Assembly: GCA_018240425.1 (NCBI GenBank) | Contig: JAFEFU010000059.1 | Coordinates: 1-64,000 of the forward strand | Reading direction: 5' to 3' | Length of the DNA: 64,000 nt | Origin: Pseudomonadota bacterium | GTDB taxonomy: Bacteria > Pseudomonadota > Alphaproteobacteria > Rhodobacterales > Rhodobacteraceae | Part shown: in pieces, positions 55,417 to 64,000 of the stretch | Layout of the letters: each line of letters starts with the position of its first letter | Numbering within the stretch: position 1 is the first letter of the stretch | The notes under the pieces: generated by a model | Databases searched by the model: none | The model's input: the letters and a program-made list of their open reading frames with translations, nothing else | Told to the model about the DNA's origin: nothing | Translations under genes and position numbers: made by a program

Positions 55417-56045
55417 CCCCCGTCCTTTACGACTACTGGCGCTCGTCGGCTTCCTACCGGGTGCGGATCGCGCTCGCACACCTTGGGCTTGCCTGGGATG
55501 CCGTGTCGGTCAACCTCGCCGACGGCAGCCAGCGCGGCGCCGAGAATCTCGCGCGCAACCCGCAGGGACTGGTTCCGACGCTCGAGATCGACGGTCTGGT
55601 GCTGACCCAGTCGCTGGCGATCATCGAATACCTCGCCGAGACGCGGGGCGGCGGCCTCCTGCCCTCCGACGCCCCCGGGCGGGCGCGGGTGCGGGCGCTC
55701 TCCTACGCGGTGGCGATGGAGATCCACCCGGTCTGCAACCTGTCGGTCGCCGGCTATGCGGTGAAGGCGGCGGCGGGGACGCTCTCGACCGAGGACTGGA
55801 TGCGCCACTTCATCCATCGCGGCCTGGCGGCACTGGAAACCATGCTGGCCGGCCGGTCCCCGGGGGGCTTCTGTCACGGCGGCGGGCTGACGATGGCCGA
55901 TTGCTGCCTGGTCCCGCAGATCTACAACGCCCGCCGCTGGGGCGTGGATCTGGCGGCGATGCCGACCCTGGTGCGCATCGACGCGGCGCTGGCAACACAT
56001 CCAGCGGTTCAGGCCGCCCACCCCGACCGCTGGGGCAAGGCATAG
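55413..56045 (+). CDS. maiA: maleylacetoacetate isomerase
   Basis: GST zeta-class enzyme that isomerises maleylacetoacetate to fumarylacetoacetate with glutathione in the homogentisate pathway. 210 aa from a GTG at 55413. Zeta signature SSASYRVRIALAHLGL with the catalytic Ser, NPQGLVPTLEIDG, LTQSLAIIEYL and LTMADCCLVPQIYNARRW. Other homogentisate genes (hmgA, fahA) are not in the window. Confidence 0.92.
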   Translation: MTPVLYDYWRSSASYRVRIALAHLGLAWDAVSVNLADGSQRGAENLARNPQGLVPTLEIDGLVLTQSLAIIEYLAETRGGGLLPSDAPGRARVRALSYAVAMEIHPVCNLSVAGYAVKAAAGTLSTEDWMRHFIHRGLAALETMLAGRSPGGFCHGGGLTMADCCLVPQIYNARRWGVDLAAMPTLVRIDAALATHPAVQAAHPDRWGKA

Positions 56046-56094
56046 GGCAAGGTTTAATCCAGGCGAAGCGGCGCGGGCCGGCTCTGGCGTGACC

Positions 56095-56323
56095 CGGACC
56101 GATCAGGGGACGCGCCGGTGGCGCGTCACCCGGTCCGGTTGGCCGAAGCGCGAGCGCAGGCCAAGGGGTGTTCCGCAAGCCCGGCGATCTGGGCACGGCC
56201 GGTGCCTGCCCAGGCGGGTGCGAAGCGCCCGCCGCCCGATGGGCGGGCGCTGGCCGTGCGCCGGGCGCACGGCTGGGGCAAGAGGAAGCCGATCGCTCGC
56301 TGCGCGAGGCGACGGCCTCGCGC
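56095..56323 (-). repeat. three-hairpin intergenic repeat, copy B (inverted)
   Basis: In plus coordinates: fourth stem ACGCGCC/GGCGCGT (56110–56126), 97 nt, hairpin 3 AGCGCCCGCC/GGCGGGCGCT (56224–56251), hairpin 2 (56252–56274, one G·U at its base), 27 nt, hairpin 1 GCGCGAGGC/GCCTCGCGC (56302–56323). Same sizes and spacings as copy A, opposite strand. Fills the convergent maiA–uvrA gap (56046–56400). Confidence 0.85.
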
Positions 56324-56400
56324 AGCCCCCGACGCGCAACCCCGCTTCGTTTGGCCCGCACGGAAACGGCCGTCCCCGCGCGGTCCGACGAGTCATCCCC

Positions 56401-59262
56401 TCACTCCGCCGCCACCCGCCGCGCCCTCAGCATCGGCGCAAGATAGCGCCCGGTGTGGCTTTCGGCAGCCTTGGCCACCTGTTCCGGCGTGCCGGTGGCC
56501 ACGATCCGCCCGCCGCCGTCGCCGCCCTCGGGGCCGATGTCGATGATCCAGTCGGCGGTCTTGATCACATCGAGGTTGTGTTCGATCACCACCACGGTGT
56601 TGCCCTGCTCGACCAGCTCGTGCAGCACTTCCAGCAGCTTGCGCACATCCTCGAAATGCAGCCCGGTCGTCGGCTCGTCGAGGATGTAGAGCGTGCGCCC
56701 GGTGGAGCGGCGGCTGAGTTCCTTGGACAGCTTCACCCGCTGCGCCTCACCGCCCGAGAGCGTCGTCGCCTGCTGGCCGACCTTGATGTAGCCAAGCCCC
56801 ACCTGCACCAGCGCATCCATCTTCTCGCGGATCGCGGGGACCGCCTTGAAGAACTCCTGCGCGTCCTCGACCGTCATCTCAAGAACATCGGCTATGCTCT
56901 TGCCCTTGAAGTGGATTTCCAGAGTCTCGCGGTTGTAGCGGTGGCCCTTGCAGGTCTCGCAGGTCACATAGACATCGGGCAGGAAATGCATCTCGATCTT
57001 GATGAGCCCGTCGCCCTGGCAGGCCTCGCAGCGCCCGCCCTTGACGTTGAAGGAGAACCGCCCCGGCTGGTAGCCGCGTGCCTTGGCCTCGGGCAGGCCC
57101 GCGAACCAGTCGCGGATCGGGGTGAAGGCCCCGGTGTAGGTGGCGGGGTTCGAGCGCGGAGTCCGGCCGATCGGCCGCTGGTCGATGTCGATGACCTTGT
57201 CGAGATGCTCGAAGCCCCTGATCGTCTCGCAAGGGGCCGGCGTCTCGCGCGCGCCGTTCAGCTTCAGCGCCGCGTTCTTGTAGAGCGTCTCGATGGTCAG
57301 CGTCGACTTGCCGCCGCCCGACACGCCGGTCACGCAGACGAACTTGCCAAGGGGGAAGTCCGCCGTCACCTCTTTCAGGTTGTTGCCGGTCGCCTTGACG
57401 ACGCTCAGCTTCTTGCCGTTGCCATCGCGGCGGGCCTTGGGCACCGCGATCTCGCGCTTGCCCGAGAGATATTGCCCGGTGACCGATCCCGGATCTGCCG
57501 CGACTTCGGAAGGCGTGCCGTGGCTGACCACCTGCCCGCCGTGCACCCCGGCGCCGGGGCCGATGTCGAAGACATAGTCGGCCTCGCGGATCGCCTCCTC
57601 GTCATGCTCGACCACGAGCACCGTGTTGCCCTGGTCGCGCAGGTTCTTCAGCGTGCCCAGAAGCCGGTCGTTGTCGCGCTGGTGCAGCCCGATCGACGGC
57701 TCGTCCAGCACATAAAGGACGCCGGTCAGCCCCGATCCGATCTGGCTGGCAAGGCGGATGCGCTGAGACTCCCCGCCCGACAGCGTGCCGGCATTGCGCG
57801 ACAGCGTCAGGTAGTCGAGGCCGACGTTGTTCAGGAACCCCAGCCTCTCGCGGATTTCCTTCAGGATCAGGCGGGCGATCTCGTTTTTCTGGTTGGTGAG
57901 GCTGGCGGGAACCGTGTCGATCCAGCCATAGGCCTCCTTGATCGACATGCGCACCACCTCGCCGATGTTCAGCCCGGCGATCTTGACCGCCAGCGCCTCG
58001 GGCTTCAGGCGGAAGCCGTGGCAGGTGCCGCAGGGGCGGTTGTTCTGGAACCGCTCGAACTCCTCGCGCACCCAGGCGCTGTCGGTCTCCTTGTAGCGCC
58101 GCTCCATGTTGGGAATGACGCCCTCGAAGGTGCGGCTGACCTCGTAGACCCGCCCGCCCTCGTCAAAGCGGAACTGGATCTCCTCGTCGCCCGAGCCGTA
58201 GAGGAACAGGCTTTGGACCTTCTCCGGCAAATCCTTCCAGGGTTTTTTCGCATCGAACCCGTAGTGCCTGGCCATCGCGTCGATGGTCTGGAGGAAATAG
58301 GGGGTCTTGGTCTTGGACCAGGGGGCCAGCGCCCCGTCCTTCAGCTTCAGCGTGACGTCCGGGACCACCAGCCGTTCGTCGAAGAACAGTTCCACCCCCA
58401 GCCCGTCGCAGGCCGGGCAGGCGCCGAAGGGCGCGTTGAAGGAAAAAAGGCGCGGTTCGATTTCCGGGATGGTGAAGCCCGAGACCGGGCAGGCGAATTT
58501 TTCCGAGAAGGTGATGCGGCGCGGCTCCTCGCCTTCCGGGGGGGCGGTTTCCAGGATGGCGATGCCGTCGGCCAGGTTCAGCGCAGTGCGGAAACTGTCG
58601 GCCAGCCGCACCTCCAGCCCCTCGCGCACCACGATCCGGTCGACCACCACGTCGATGTCATGGCGGAACTTCTTGTCGAGCGTCGGCGGTTCCTCGAGTT
58701 CGTGGAACTGGCCGTCGACCTTGACGCGCTGGAATCCCTGCTTGCGGTATTCGAGGAATTCCTTGCGGTACTCGCCCTTGCGGTCTCGGACCACGGGGGC
58801 GAGCAGGTAGCCGCGCGTCCCCTCGGGCAGGGCCATCACCCCGTCCACCATGTCCTGGACCTGCTGCGCCTCGATCGGCAGGCCGGTCGCGGGGCTGTAG
58901 GGCGTGCCGACGCGGGCGAAGAGCAGCCGCAGATAGTCGTAGATCTCGGTCACCGTGCCGACGGTCGACCGGGGGTTCTTCGACGTGGTCTTCTGTTCGA
59001 TGGAAATGGCCGGGCTGAGACCCGAGATATGATCCACGTCCGGCTTGCCCATCATGTCGAGGAACTGGCGCGCATAGGCCGACAGGCTTTCGACATAGCG
59101 GCGCTGCCCCTCGGCATAGATCGTGTCGAAGGCGAGCGACGACTTGCCCGACCCCGACAGGCCGGTGATGACCGTCAGCCTGTCGCGCGGAATGTCGACG
59201 TCGATGTTCTTCAGGTTATGCTCGCGCGCGCCGCGCACCTCGATGAACTTCTGCTCGGCCAT
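56401..59262 (-). CDS. uvrA: excinuclease ABC subunit A
   Basis: Damage-recognition ATPase of nucleotide excision repair. 953 aa from the ATG at 59262 ([20 protein letters not shown]). Two ABC ATPase modules: Walker [10 protein letters not shown] and GVSGGGKST, signatures [12 protein letters not shown] and [12 protein letters not shown], and zinc-finger Cys pairs ([32 protein letters not shown]). A LexA box lies 68 bp upstream. Confidence 0.97.
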   Translation of the reverse strand: MAEQKFIEVRGAREHNLKNIDVDIPRDRLTVITGLSGSGKSSLAFDTIYAEGQRRYVESLSAYARQFLDMMGKPDVDHISGLSPAISIEQKTTSKNPRSTVGTVTEIYDYLRLLFARVGTPYSPATGLPIEAQQVQDMVDGVMALPEGTRGYLLAPVVRDRKGEYRKEFLEYRKQGFQRVKVDGQFHELEEPPTLDKKFRHDIDVVVDRIVVREGLEVRLADSFRTALNLADGIAILETAPPEGEEPRRITFSEKFACPVSGFTIPEIEPRLFSFNAPFGACPACDGLGVELFFDERLVVPDVTLKLKDGALAPWSKTKTPYFLQTIDAMARHYGFDAKKPWKDLPEKVQSLFLYGSGDEEIQFRFDEGGRVYEVSRTFEGVIPNMERRYKETDSAWVREEFERFQNNRPCGTCHGFRLKPEALAVKIAGLNIGEVVRMSIKEAYGWIDTVPASLTNQKNEIARLILKEIRERLGFLNNVGLDYLTLSRNAGTLSGGESQRIRLASQIGSGLTGVLYVLDEPSIGLHQRDNDRLLGTLKNLRDQGNTVLVVEHDEEAIREADYVFDIGPGAGVHGGQVVSHGTPSEVAADPGSVTGQYLSGKREIAVPKARRDGNGKKLSVVKATGNNLKEVTADFPLGKFVCVTGVSGGGKSTLTIETLYKNAALKLNGARETPAPCETIRGFEHLDKVIDIDQRPIGRTPRSNPATYTGAFTPIRDWFAGLPEAKARGYQPGRFSFNVKGGRCEACQGDGLIKIEMHFLPDVYVTCETCKGHRYNRETLEIHFKGKSIADVLEMTVEDAQEFFKAVPAIREKMDALVQVGLGYIKVGQQATTLSGGEAQRVKLSKELSRRSTGRTLYILDEPTTGLHFEDVRKLLEVLHELVEQGNTVVVIEHNLDVIKTADWIIDIGPEGGDGGGRIVATGTPEQVAKAAESHTGRYLAPMLRARRVAAE

Positions 59263-59329
59263 GACCGCCCCCGCCTGAACGCGGGTTAACAAATAGTGGA
59301 TGGGCGCGGGTTTTCCAACCGGAAAGTAA

Positions 59330-59344
59330 GAACGTATACGGAAC
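59330..59344 (-). promoter_or_regulatory. LexA (SOS) box of uvrA
   Basis: Minus strand GTTC-N7-GTTC with centre CGTATAC, an exact match to the alphaproteobacterial LexA consensus GTTCN7GTTC. Confidence 0.88.
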
Positions 59345-59357
59345 AAACCCGATCGTG

Positions 59358-59382
59358 AAAAGGCCGGGGGCGCCCCCGGCCC
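59358..59382 (-). terminator. terminator of the pot operon
   Basis: Minus strand: near-perfect palindromic stem GGCCGGGGGC/GCCCCCGGCC followed by TTTTCACG, 11 nt past the potA stop. Confidence 0.85.
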
Positions 59383-59392
59383 TTCTGCGGCC

Positions 59393-60484
59393 TCAGCGGA
59401 AGAGGACGAGCGCGCTGGCGCTCCAGGCGACGCGGGTGCTGGCGCCGCGCTCCAGCACCGGGCGGCCCGGCACGTTGCGCATGGAAATGCGCACCGGATC
59501 GGCCACCCCGTCCAGCTTCACGTCGTAATAGGTCATGTCGCCATAGTAGACGACTTCCTCGACCTTGCCGGTGGTCTCGCGGTCGGTGGCGGCCTGGCCC
59601 TCGTAGAGGATGGTCAGCGTCTCGGGGCGGAACCCGATGGAGGCCTCGCCGCCGCTCACCGCGCCCGGCGCCTGCTTGTCCGAGATATGGCAGCGCCCCA
59701 GCCCCAGCACCTCCACCTCGATCTCGCCGTTGGCCTCGCCGTGGATGGCGGCAGGCAGGAAGTTCATGTGGCCGATGAAGTCGGCGACCTTGCGCGACTT
59801 CGGCAGCCGGTAGAGCGTCTCGGGATCGTCCAGCTGGGCGATCTCGCCCTCGAACATCACCGCGATCCGGTCGGACATGACCAGCGCCTCCTCCTGGTCG
59901 TGGGTGACGAGGATGAAGGTGATGCCGACCTGGCGTTGCAGCTTGATGAGTTCGACCTGCATGTTCTCGCGCAGCTTCTTGTCAAGCGCGGAGAGCGGTT
60001 CGTCCAGCAGCAGCACCTTGGGCTTGAGGATCAGCGCCCGGGCCAGCGCGACGCGCTGGCGCTGGCCGCCCGACAGGGCGTGGGCGGCGCGCGCGCCAAA
60101 GCCCTTCAGGCCCACCATCTCCAGCGCCTCGGCCACCGCCTTGTCCTTCTCGGCCTGGCTGCGCGGATCGCGACGAAGGCCAAAGCCCACGTTCTGCGCC
60201 ACGGTCAGGTGCGGAAAGATCGCGTAGGACTGGAACACCATGTTGGTCGGCCGCTTGTTCGCCGGCACGCCCTCCATGTGCTTTGCGTCGATCATGACGA
60301 CGCCCGAGGTGATGTCCTCGAACCCGGCGATGGTGCGCAGCAGCGTGGTCTTGCCGCAGCCCGACGGCCCGAGGAGCGAGAAGAACTCGCCGGCCTTGAT
60401 GTCGGCGTTGATGCCGCGCAGGGCATGATAGTCGCCGTAATACTTGTGAACGTCTTTCAGTTCGATCATCGGTCTTTGGGTCAC
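59393..60484 (-). CDS. potA: spermidine/putrescine ABC transporter ATP-binding protein
   Basis: 363 aa. ABC domain: Walker [19 protein letters not shown]-loop [11 protein letters not shown], signature [15 protein letters not shown], Walker [14 protein letters not shown]-terminal TOBE domain (about 280–360). PotA/PotG type importer. Overlaps potC by 4 bp. The family also imports opines, iron or phosphonate, so polyamine is a good but not certain call. Confidence 0.88.
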   Translation of the reverse strand: MTQRPMIELKDVHKYYGDYHALRGINADIKAGEFFSLLGPSGCGKTTLLRTIAGFEDITSGVVMIDAKHMEGVPANKRPTNMVFQSYAIFPHLTVAQNVGFGLRRDPRSQAEKDKAVAEALEMVGLKGFGARAAHALSGGQRQRVALARALILKPKVLLLDEPLSALDKKLRENMQVELIKLQRQVGITFILVTHDQEEALVMSDRIAVMFEGEIAQLDDPETLYRLPKSRKVADFIGHMNFLPAAIHGEANGEIEVEVLGLGRCHISDKQAPGAVSGGEASIGFRPETLTILYEGQAATDRETTGKVEEVVYYGDMTYYDVKLDGVADPVRISMRNVPGRPVLERGASTRVAWSASALVLFR

Positions 60485-61296
60485 AGGAAGCCTCCGGTAT
60501 CCTTGCCGCCGGTCTTGGCCACGCCGCGGCGGCGGAAATATTCAGCAATGATGAGCAGGCAGATCGAGACCGCGACCAGACAGGTCGCGACCGCCATGAT
60601 GACCGGGATCGCCTTGGGGAAGCGCAGCTGCGAGTAGATGTAGACCGGCAGCGTCGGCGTCTGCCCGCCGAGGAAGTTCGCAAGGATGAACTCGTCCATC
60701 GAGATGGTGAACGAGATCAGCAGCGCCGAGACGACGCCCGGCAGCACCAGGGGCAGGATGATGAGGCGGAAGGTCGAGAACTTGTTCTCGCCGAGGTCGT
60801 AGGCGGCCTCTTCCAGCGACTTGTCGAGGCTCTGGAAGGCGGCCGACAGGATGGCGATGGCGAAGGGCGTGCAGACCAGCGTGTGCCCGAGGATGATGGT
60901 GAACAGGCCGAGGATGTCGCCGAACACCTGCAGGAACACCACGAGGATCGCCATCGCCATCACGATTTCCGGCAGGACCAGCGGCATCATGATAAGGCCC
61001 ATGATCGCGCCCTTGCCCTTGAAGTCGAACCGGGTCGAGGCGCGGGCGGCAAAGATCGCCAGCGTCGTCGACAGAACCGCCGTGGACGAGGCCACGATCA
61101 GCGAATTCAGCACCGCGCCCTTCAGTACGCCGTCGTCGGCCATCGCCTTGAACCAGCCGGTGGTGAAGCCCCGCAGCGGAAAGGCGATGATCGTGGCGTC
61201 GTTGAAGGCGAACAGCGGCAGGAGGAAGATCGGCGCATAGAGGAACGCCAGGTAGACGATCGCGTAGACAAGCAGGCCGTTTCCGTTCGACTTCAT
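60481..61296 (-). CDS. potC: polyamine ABC transporter permease PotC
   Basis: 271 aa, six membrane helices, EAA loop SLEEAAYDLGENKFSTFRLIILPLVLPG (about 170). ATGA overlaps with potB and potA show co-translation. PotC-type by length and the ISMDEFILANFL segment. Confidence 0.88.
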   Translation of the reverse strand: MKSNGNGLLVYAIVYLAFLYAPIFLLPLFAFNDATIIAFPLRGFTTGWFKAMADDGVLKGAVLNSLIVASSTAVLSTTLAIFAARASTRFDFKGKGAIMGLIMMPLVLPEIVMAMAILVVFLQVFGDILGLFTIILGHTLVCTPFAIAILSAAFQSLDKSLEEAAYDLGENKFSTFRLIILPLVLPGVVSALLISFTISMDEFILANFLGGQTPTLPVYIYSQLRFPKAIPVIMAVATCLVAVSICLLIIAEYFRRRGVAKTGGKDTGGFL

Positions 61297-62246
61297 TTCT
61301 TCACCTTCAGGAAGCGGCGATTGGCCAGCACGAACAGCCCGGCCACCGAACCGACGATCAGCATCGCCGACACCGCCACCGCCGAACCGAGCGGCATGTT
61401 GTCGATGGCCAGCATCTGTTTCTGGATGACGTTGGCGATCAGCGGCAGCTTGCCGCCGCCGATGATGTCGGGCGTCACATAGTCGCCCACCGTCGGGATG
61501 AAGACGATCAGCACCGCGCCGACGACGCCGGGCATCGCCAGGGGCAGCGTCACCCGCCAGAAGGTCATCAGCGCGCTTTCGCCCAGGTCCGACCCCGCCT
61601 CGAGCAGCGAGCGGTCGATCTTTTCCAGCGACACGAAGATCGGCAGGATGGCGAAGGGCGCATAGGCGTGGGCCAGCGTCACCACGATCGCGCCGATGTT
61701 GACGTTGATCCAGGTCAGGGGTTCGCTGATGATGCCCAGAGACAAGAGGCCCGAGTTGACGACGCCGTTGTAGCCGAGGATCACCTTCCACAGGAACACC
61801 CGCACCAGATACGAGGTCCAGAACGGGATGGTGATGAGGAACAGCCACAGCGACTTCTTGTTGGGCGCCACGAAGAACGACACGAAATAGGCCACCGGAA
61901 AGGCGAGGACCACCGTGGCCAGCGTCACCAGGAAGGACACCCCGAGCGAGCGCAGCATGAGGGCCTGGTAAAGCGGATCCGACCAGGCGCCCTTGTAGCC
62001 TTCGGCCACGGCCAGGGTGCCGTCCGTCGTCCGGTAGGAATTGCAGTCACCCACATAGTTGCAGAGCTGGAACTGATGGATGACCTGGTGCACCCCCGTC
62101 CCGTCGCCCATGAAGGAAAGATAGATCACCGTGGCCAGAGGCGCCGCCAGCAAGAGCAGCGCATAAAGTGCCGTCGGGCTGATCAGCGCATAGCCATTGA
62201 ATGCTGGCGAACGTGTCAAACGCCCCCAACGCGAGTTCAGATTCAT
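61293..62246 (-). CDS. potB: polyamine ABC transporter permease PotB
   Basis: 317 aa from the ATG at 62246. Six helices with a periplasmic loop after helix 1 containing two Cys (CNYVGDCNSY); EAA loop SLLEAGSDLGESALMTFWRVTLPLAMPG; PSVGDYVTP-like VPTVGDYVTPDIIGG block (here IPTVGDYVTPDIIGG), which is typical of PotB. No binding-protein gene in the operon within the window. The 286-bp gap upstream to the MocR gene shows no gene. Confidence 0.88.
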   Translation of the reverse strand: MNLNSRWGRLTRSPAFNGYALISPTALYALLLLAAPLATVIYLSFMGDGTGVHQVIHQFQLCNYVGDCNSYRTTDGTLAVAEGYKGAWSDPLYQALMLRSLGVSFLVTLATVVLAFPVAYFVSFFVAPNKKSLWLFLITIPFWTSYLVRVFLWKVILGYNGVVNSGLLSLGIISEPLTWINVNIGAIVVTLAHAYAPFAILPIFVSLEKIDRSLLEAGSDLGESALMTFWRVTLPLAMPGVVGAVLIVFIPTVGDYVTPDIIGGGKLPLIANVIQKQMLAIDNMPLGSAVAVSAMLIVGSVAGLFVLANRRFLKVKK

Positions 62247-62532
62247 ATCCCCACCCTTGATCGGCTCCGGCCGTTGTCCGGCTTTTTCGGGAACCTTGAT
62301 TGCACATGGCACATCTTCTGGAAAGGCTCATAGCACAGGTCCGGGCGGCTGGCAAAAAAATTTGATCATTTTTTCCGCCCCTCGGCAACTGCCGCGAACC
62401 AAGCCGCGGCTGAATGCCGGAAGGGGGTGCAACACATGGATTTCGCTGGGGTTACGCCCTGCGCGATGGCGCCGTGCACCAGGTCCGGGCGCGGGGCACC
62501 GCCGCTTTGCCCCTGCCGTTCGGGCAGTGCGA

Positions 62533-63939
62533 TCAGACCGTGATTTCCTCGCGCGGCGAATCCAGAAGGCCGGAGAGCGCGGTCAGCGCCGCCACGAATT
62601 CCTCCTCCGCTATGCCTCCGGCAAGGGCGATGCGCACCGCGTTCGGGGCGCGGCCGTCGACCAGCGCATATTCGTCGGCCGAACGGATCAGCACCCCCGC
62701 CGCCTCGGCCTGGCGCACGAAGGTCGAGGCCCGCCAGCCGCGCGGCATCGGCAGCCAGACGAAGCTCAGCCCGCGCTGCCAGCGGATCGCGTGGCGGCCA
62801 AGGATGTTCAGCGCCAGCTCCAGCCGGCGGTTGATGACCTCCTGCGCCAGGTCGCGCAGCCGCGAGGCCTCGCCCGAGCGGAAGAGCGCATAGGCGATGT
62901 CGGTCACCGGATGGGGCAGGCCGAAGTAATTGTGCTGGGCCGCCAGCCGCGCCGCCTCGCCCAGTCCCGGCGGGCAGATGATCGCGCCGAAGCGCAGCCC
63001 GGCCGAGATGCTTTTCGACAGGCTGGTGATGTGCCAGGTCCGTTCCGGCGCCAGCGAGCGCAGCGAGGGTTCGCCGGCCCTGCCGACCGAATAGCAGTTG
63101 TCCTCGAAGATCTGCAGGTCGTGGGCGCGCGCCACCCGGATCAGGTCGATCCGCCGCTCGCGCCCCATCATCGCCGCGGTCGGGTTCTGCGCCTCGGGTG
63201 TCACGCAGACGATGCGCCCGCCTTGGCGCCGGCAGGCGGCATCCAGCGCCTCGGGCACGATCCCCTGGTCGTCGAGCGTCACCGGCACCACCTCGGCCCG
63301 GTTGATCCGCGCCGCGCGGCGAAAGCCGGCATAGGCCAGTTCCTCGCAATAGACCTGCGGGCGCTCGCCGCGCAGGCAGCATTGCAGCGCGATGCAGAGC
63401 GCGTTCTGCCCGCCAAGGGTCAGCACCATGTCGTCGGCATCGAACGGCCCGAGCGCCTGGTCGGCCAGCCAGTCGGCATAGGCCTGCCGCAGCGGCCGGT
63501 CGCGCGCCAGCGTCGGATAGTCAAGGTGCTCGGCCCCGATCCGCCCCGCCACCTGCACGAGGATGGCGGCAAGCGTCGCGGACTGCCCGACATCGGGCAG
63601 CTGCGGCGAGCGCAGGTCGGTAACGGTCACGTTCCGCGCACTGGCGGGCAGGCCCTCCTCGAAGATCGGCTGGCTGGGCCCGAGGCGCGGATGGCGCGCC
63701 GCGACGAAGGTGCCGCGCCCGACCGTCGCCTCGAGAAGCCCTTCCTGCGTCACGATCTGGTAGGCGCGGGCCACGGTGCCCGGCGTGACCGACAGCTGCC
63801 AGGCCAGTTCCCTGACCGGCGGCAGGCGCGCGCCTTCGGCCAGGTCGCCCCTGCGCACGGCGTCGCGCAGGGCATGGGACAGGGCCAGATACTTCGGCCC
63901 GTCGAATTGTGTCAGGTCAGGCCGCCAGATTGTCGTCAT
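62533..63939 (-). CDS. MocR-type PLP-dependent regulator
   Basis: 468 aa: N-terminal GntR winged helix (about 12–80; LPPVRELAWQLSVTPGTVARAYQIVTQEGLLEATVGRGTFV) fused to a fold-type I aminotransferase domain (about 110–460) with TPEAQNPTAAMM, EDNCYSVGR and the PLP-Lys motif SLSKSISAGLRFG. Upstream of the pot genes on the same strand. By analogy with GabR-like proteins it may sense an amine-derived PLP adduct, possibly a polyamine product. Confidence 0.9.
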   Translation of the reverse strand: MTTIWRPDLTQFDGPKYLALSHALRDAVRRGDLAEGARLPPVRELAWQLSVTPGTVARAYQIVTQEGLLEATVGRGTFVAARHPRLGPSQPIFEEGLPASARNVTVTDLRSPQLPDVGQSATLAAILVQVAGRIGAEHLDYPTLARDRPLRQAYADWLADQALGPFDADDMVLTLGGQNALCIALQCCLRGERPQVYCEELAYAGFRRAARINRAEVVPVTLDDQGIVPEALDAACRRQGGRIVCVTPEAQNPTAAMMGRERRIDLIRVARAHDLQIFEDNCYSVGRAGEPSLRSLAPERTWHITSLSKSISAGLRFGAIICPPGLGEAARLAAQHNYFGLPHPVTDIAYALFRSGEASRLRDLAQEVINRRLELALNILGRHAIRWQRGLSFVWLPMPRGWRASTFVRQAEAAGVLIRSADEYALVDGRAPNAVRIALAGGIAEEEFVAALTALSGLLDSPREEITV

Positions 63940-63979
63940 CGCCCTGCAAGATTGTTGCGTTCATTGTCACGGATACAAT
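63929..63979. promoter_or_regulatory. ATTGT repeats upstream of mocR
   Basis: ATTGT at 63929, 63951 and 63963, the last forming ATTGT-N7-ACAAT (63963–63979). TACAAT at 63974 could be a plus-strand -10 with TTGTTG (63952–63957, 16-bp spacer) for a gene beyond the window. Direct plus inverted copies fit MocR-type operators. Confidence 0.5.
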
Positions 63980-64000
63980 GTTCCTCTGGCGTTCATTTTT

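Noticed and set aside
56089..59289. Plus-strand open frame of 1066 codons opposite uvrA
   Set aside because: Antisense to uvrA; its first part only translates repeat copy B.

Overview
The window is high-GC, tightly packed chromosomal DNA from an alphaproteobacterium, most likely a member of the Rhodobacterales (Rhodobacter/Rhodovulum-like). The evidence is the gene order argS–SPOR protein–nagZ–scpA–scpB, the DUF3333-type PstA, a GTTC-N7-GTTC SOS box in front of uvrA and a VPLPA-CTERM protein. No rRNA, tRNA, CRISPR array, prophage or insertion sequence was seen. Starts were moved from the longest possible frame to the best ribosome-binding site or overlap where the sequence allowed.

Layout. 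1–6.6 kb: end of a dihydrolipoamide dehydrogenase gene, then argS and a compact envelope/chromosome-segregation cluster (SPOR protein, nagZ, scpA, scpB). 6.6–8.7 kb: a large glycosyltransferase-like membrane protein. 9.0–11 kb: rpsB–tsf with a promoter and a structured, cloverleaf-like leader. 11.3–15.7 kb: LuxR solo, FAD oxidoreductase, persulfide-dioxygenase-like protein, thioredoxin-fold protein, rpe. 15.9–19.8 kb: GlcNAc operon nagK–nagR–nagB(II)–nagA with iterated AAAGGTAT boxes. 19.8–30.9 kb: glycogen operon glgP–glgB–glgC–glgA–glgX–pgm. 30.9–38 kb: phoR, pstSCAB, phoU, phoB with a Pho box. 38–43 kb: PLP sulfur enzyme, ureohydrolase, HNH nuclease, esterase, DNA glycosylase. 43.2–45.6 kb: two GAPDH genes around a 47-aa membrane protein. 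45.9–56 kb: coaD, CBS protein, LysR/mmsA, AraC, DUF4142 plus cupredoxin, NCS1 permease, VPLPA-CTERM protein, marR–maiA. 56.4–63.9 kb: uvrA, polyamine-type ABC transporter, MocR regulator.

How the parts connect. NagZ releases GlcNAc during wall recycling, and NagK/NagA/NagB-II convert GlcNAc to fructose-6-phosphate. Pgm and the Glg enzymes store or mobilise glucose, and the two GAPDHs sit at the glycolysis/gluconeogenesis switch. The phosphate, glycogen and GlcNAc blocks all run on the minus strand with short gaps; glgP lies 56 bp after phoB, so read-through could tie glycogen use to phosphate status.

The most unusual structure is a dispersed intergenic element present three times (45691–45791, 49501–49728, and inverted at 56095–56323). 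Each copy has three hairpins of fixed size (22, 23 and 28 nt) at nearly fixed spacing. In the divergent copy the stems change on both sides so that pairing is kept, and all three copies lie between convergent genes. I do not recognise it as a named RNA or repeat family.
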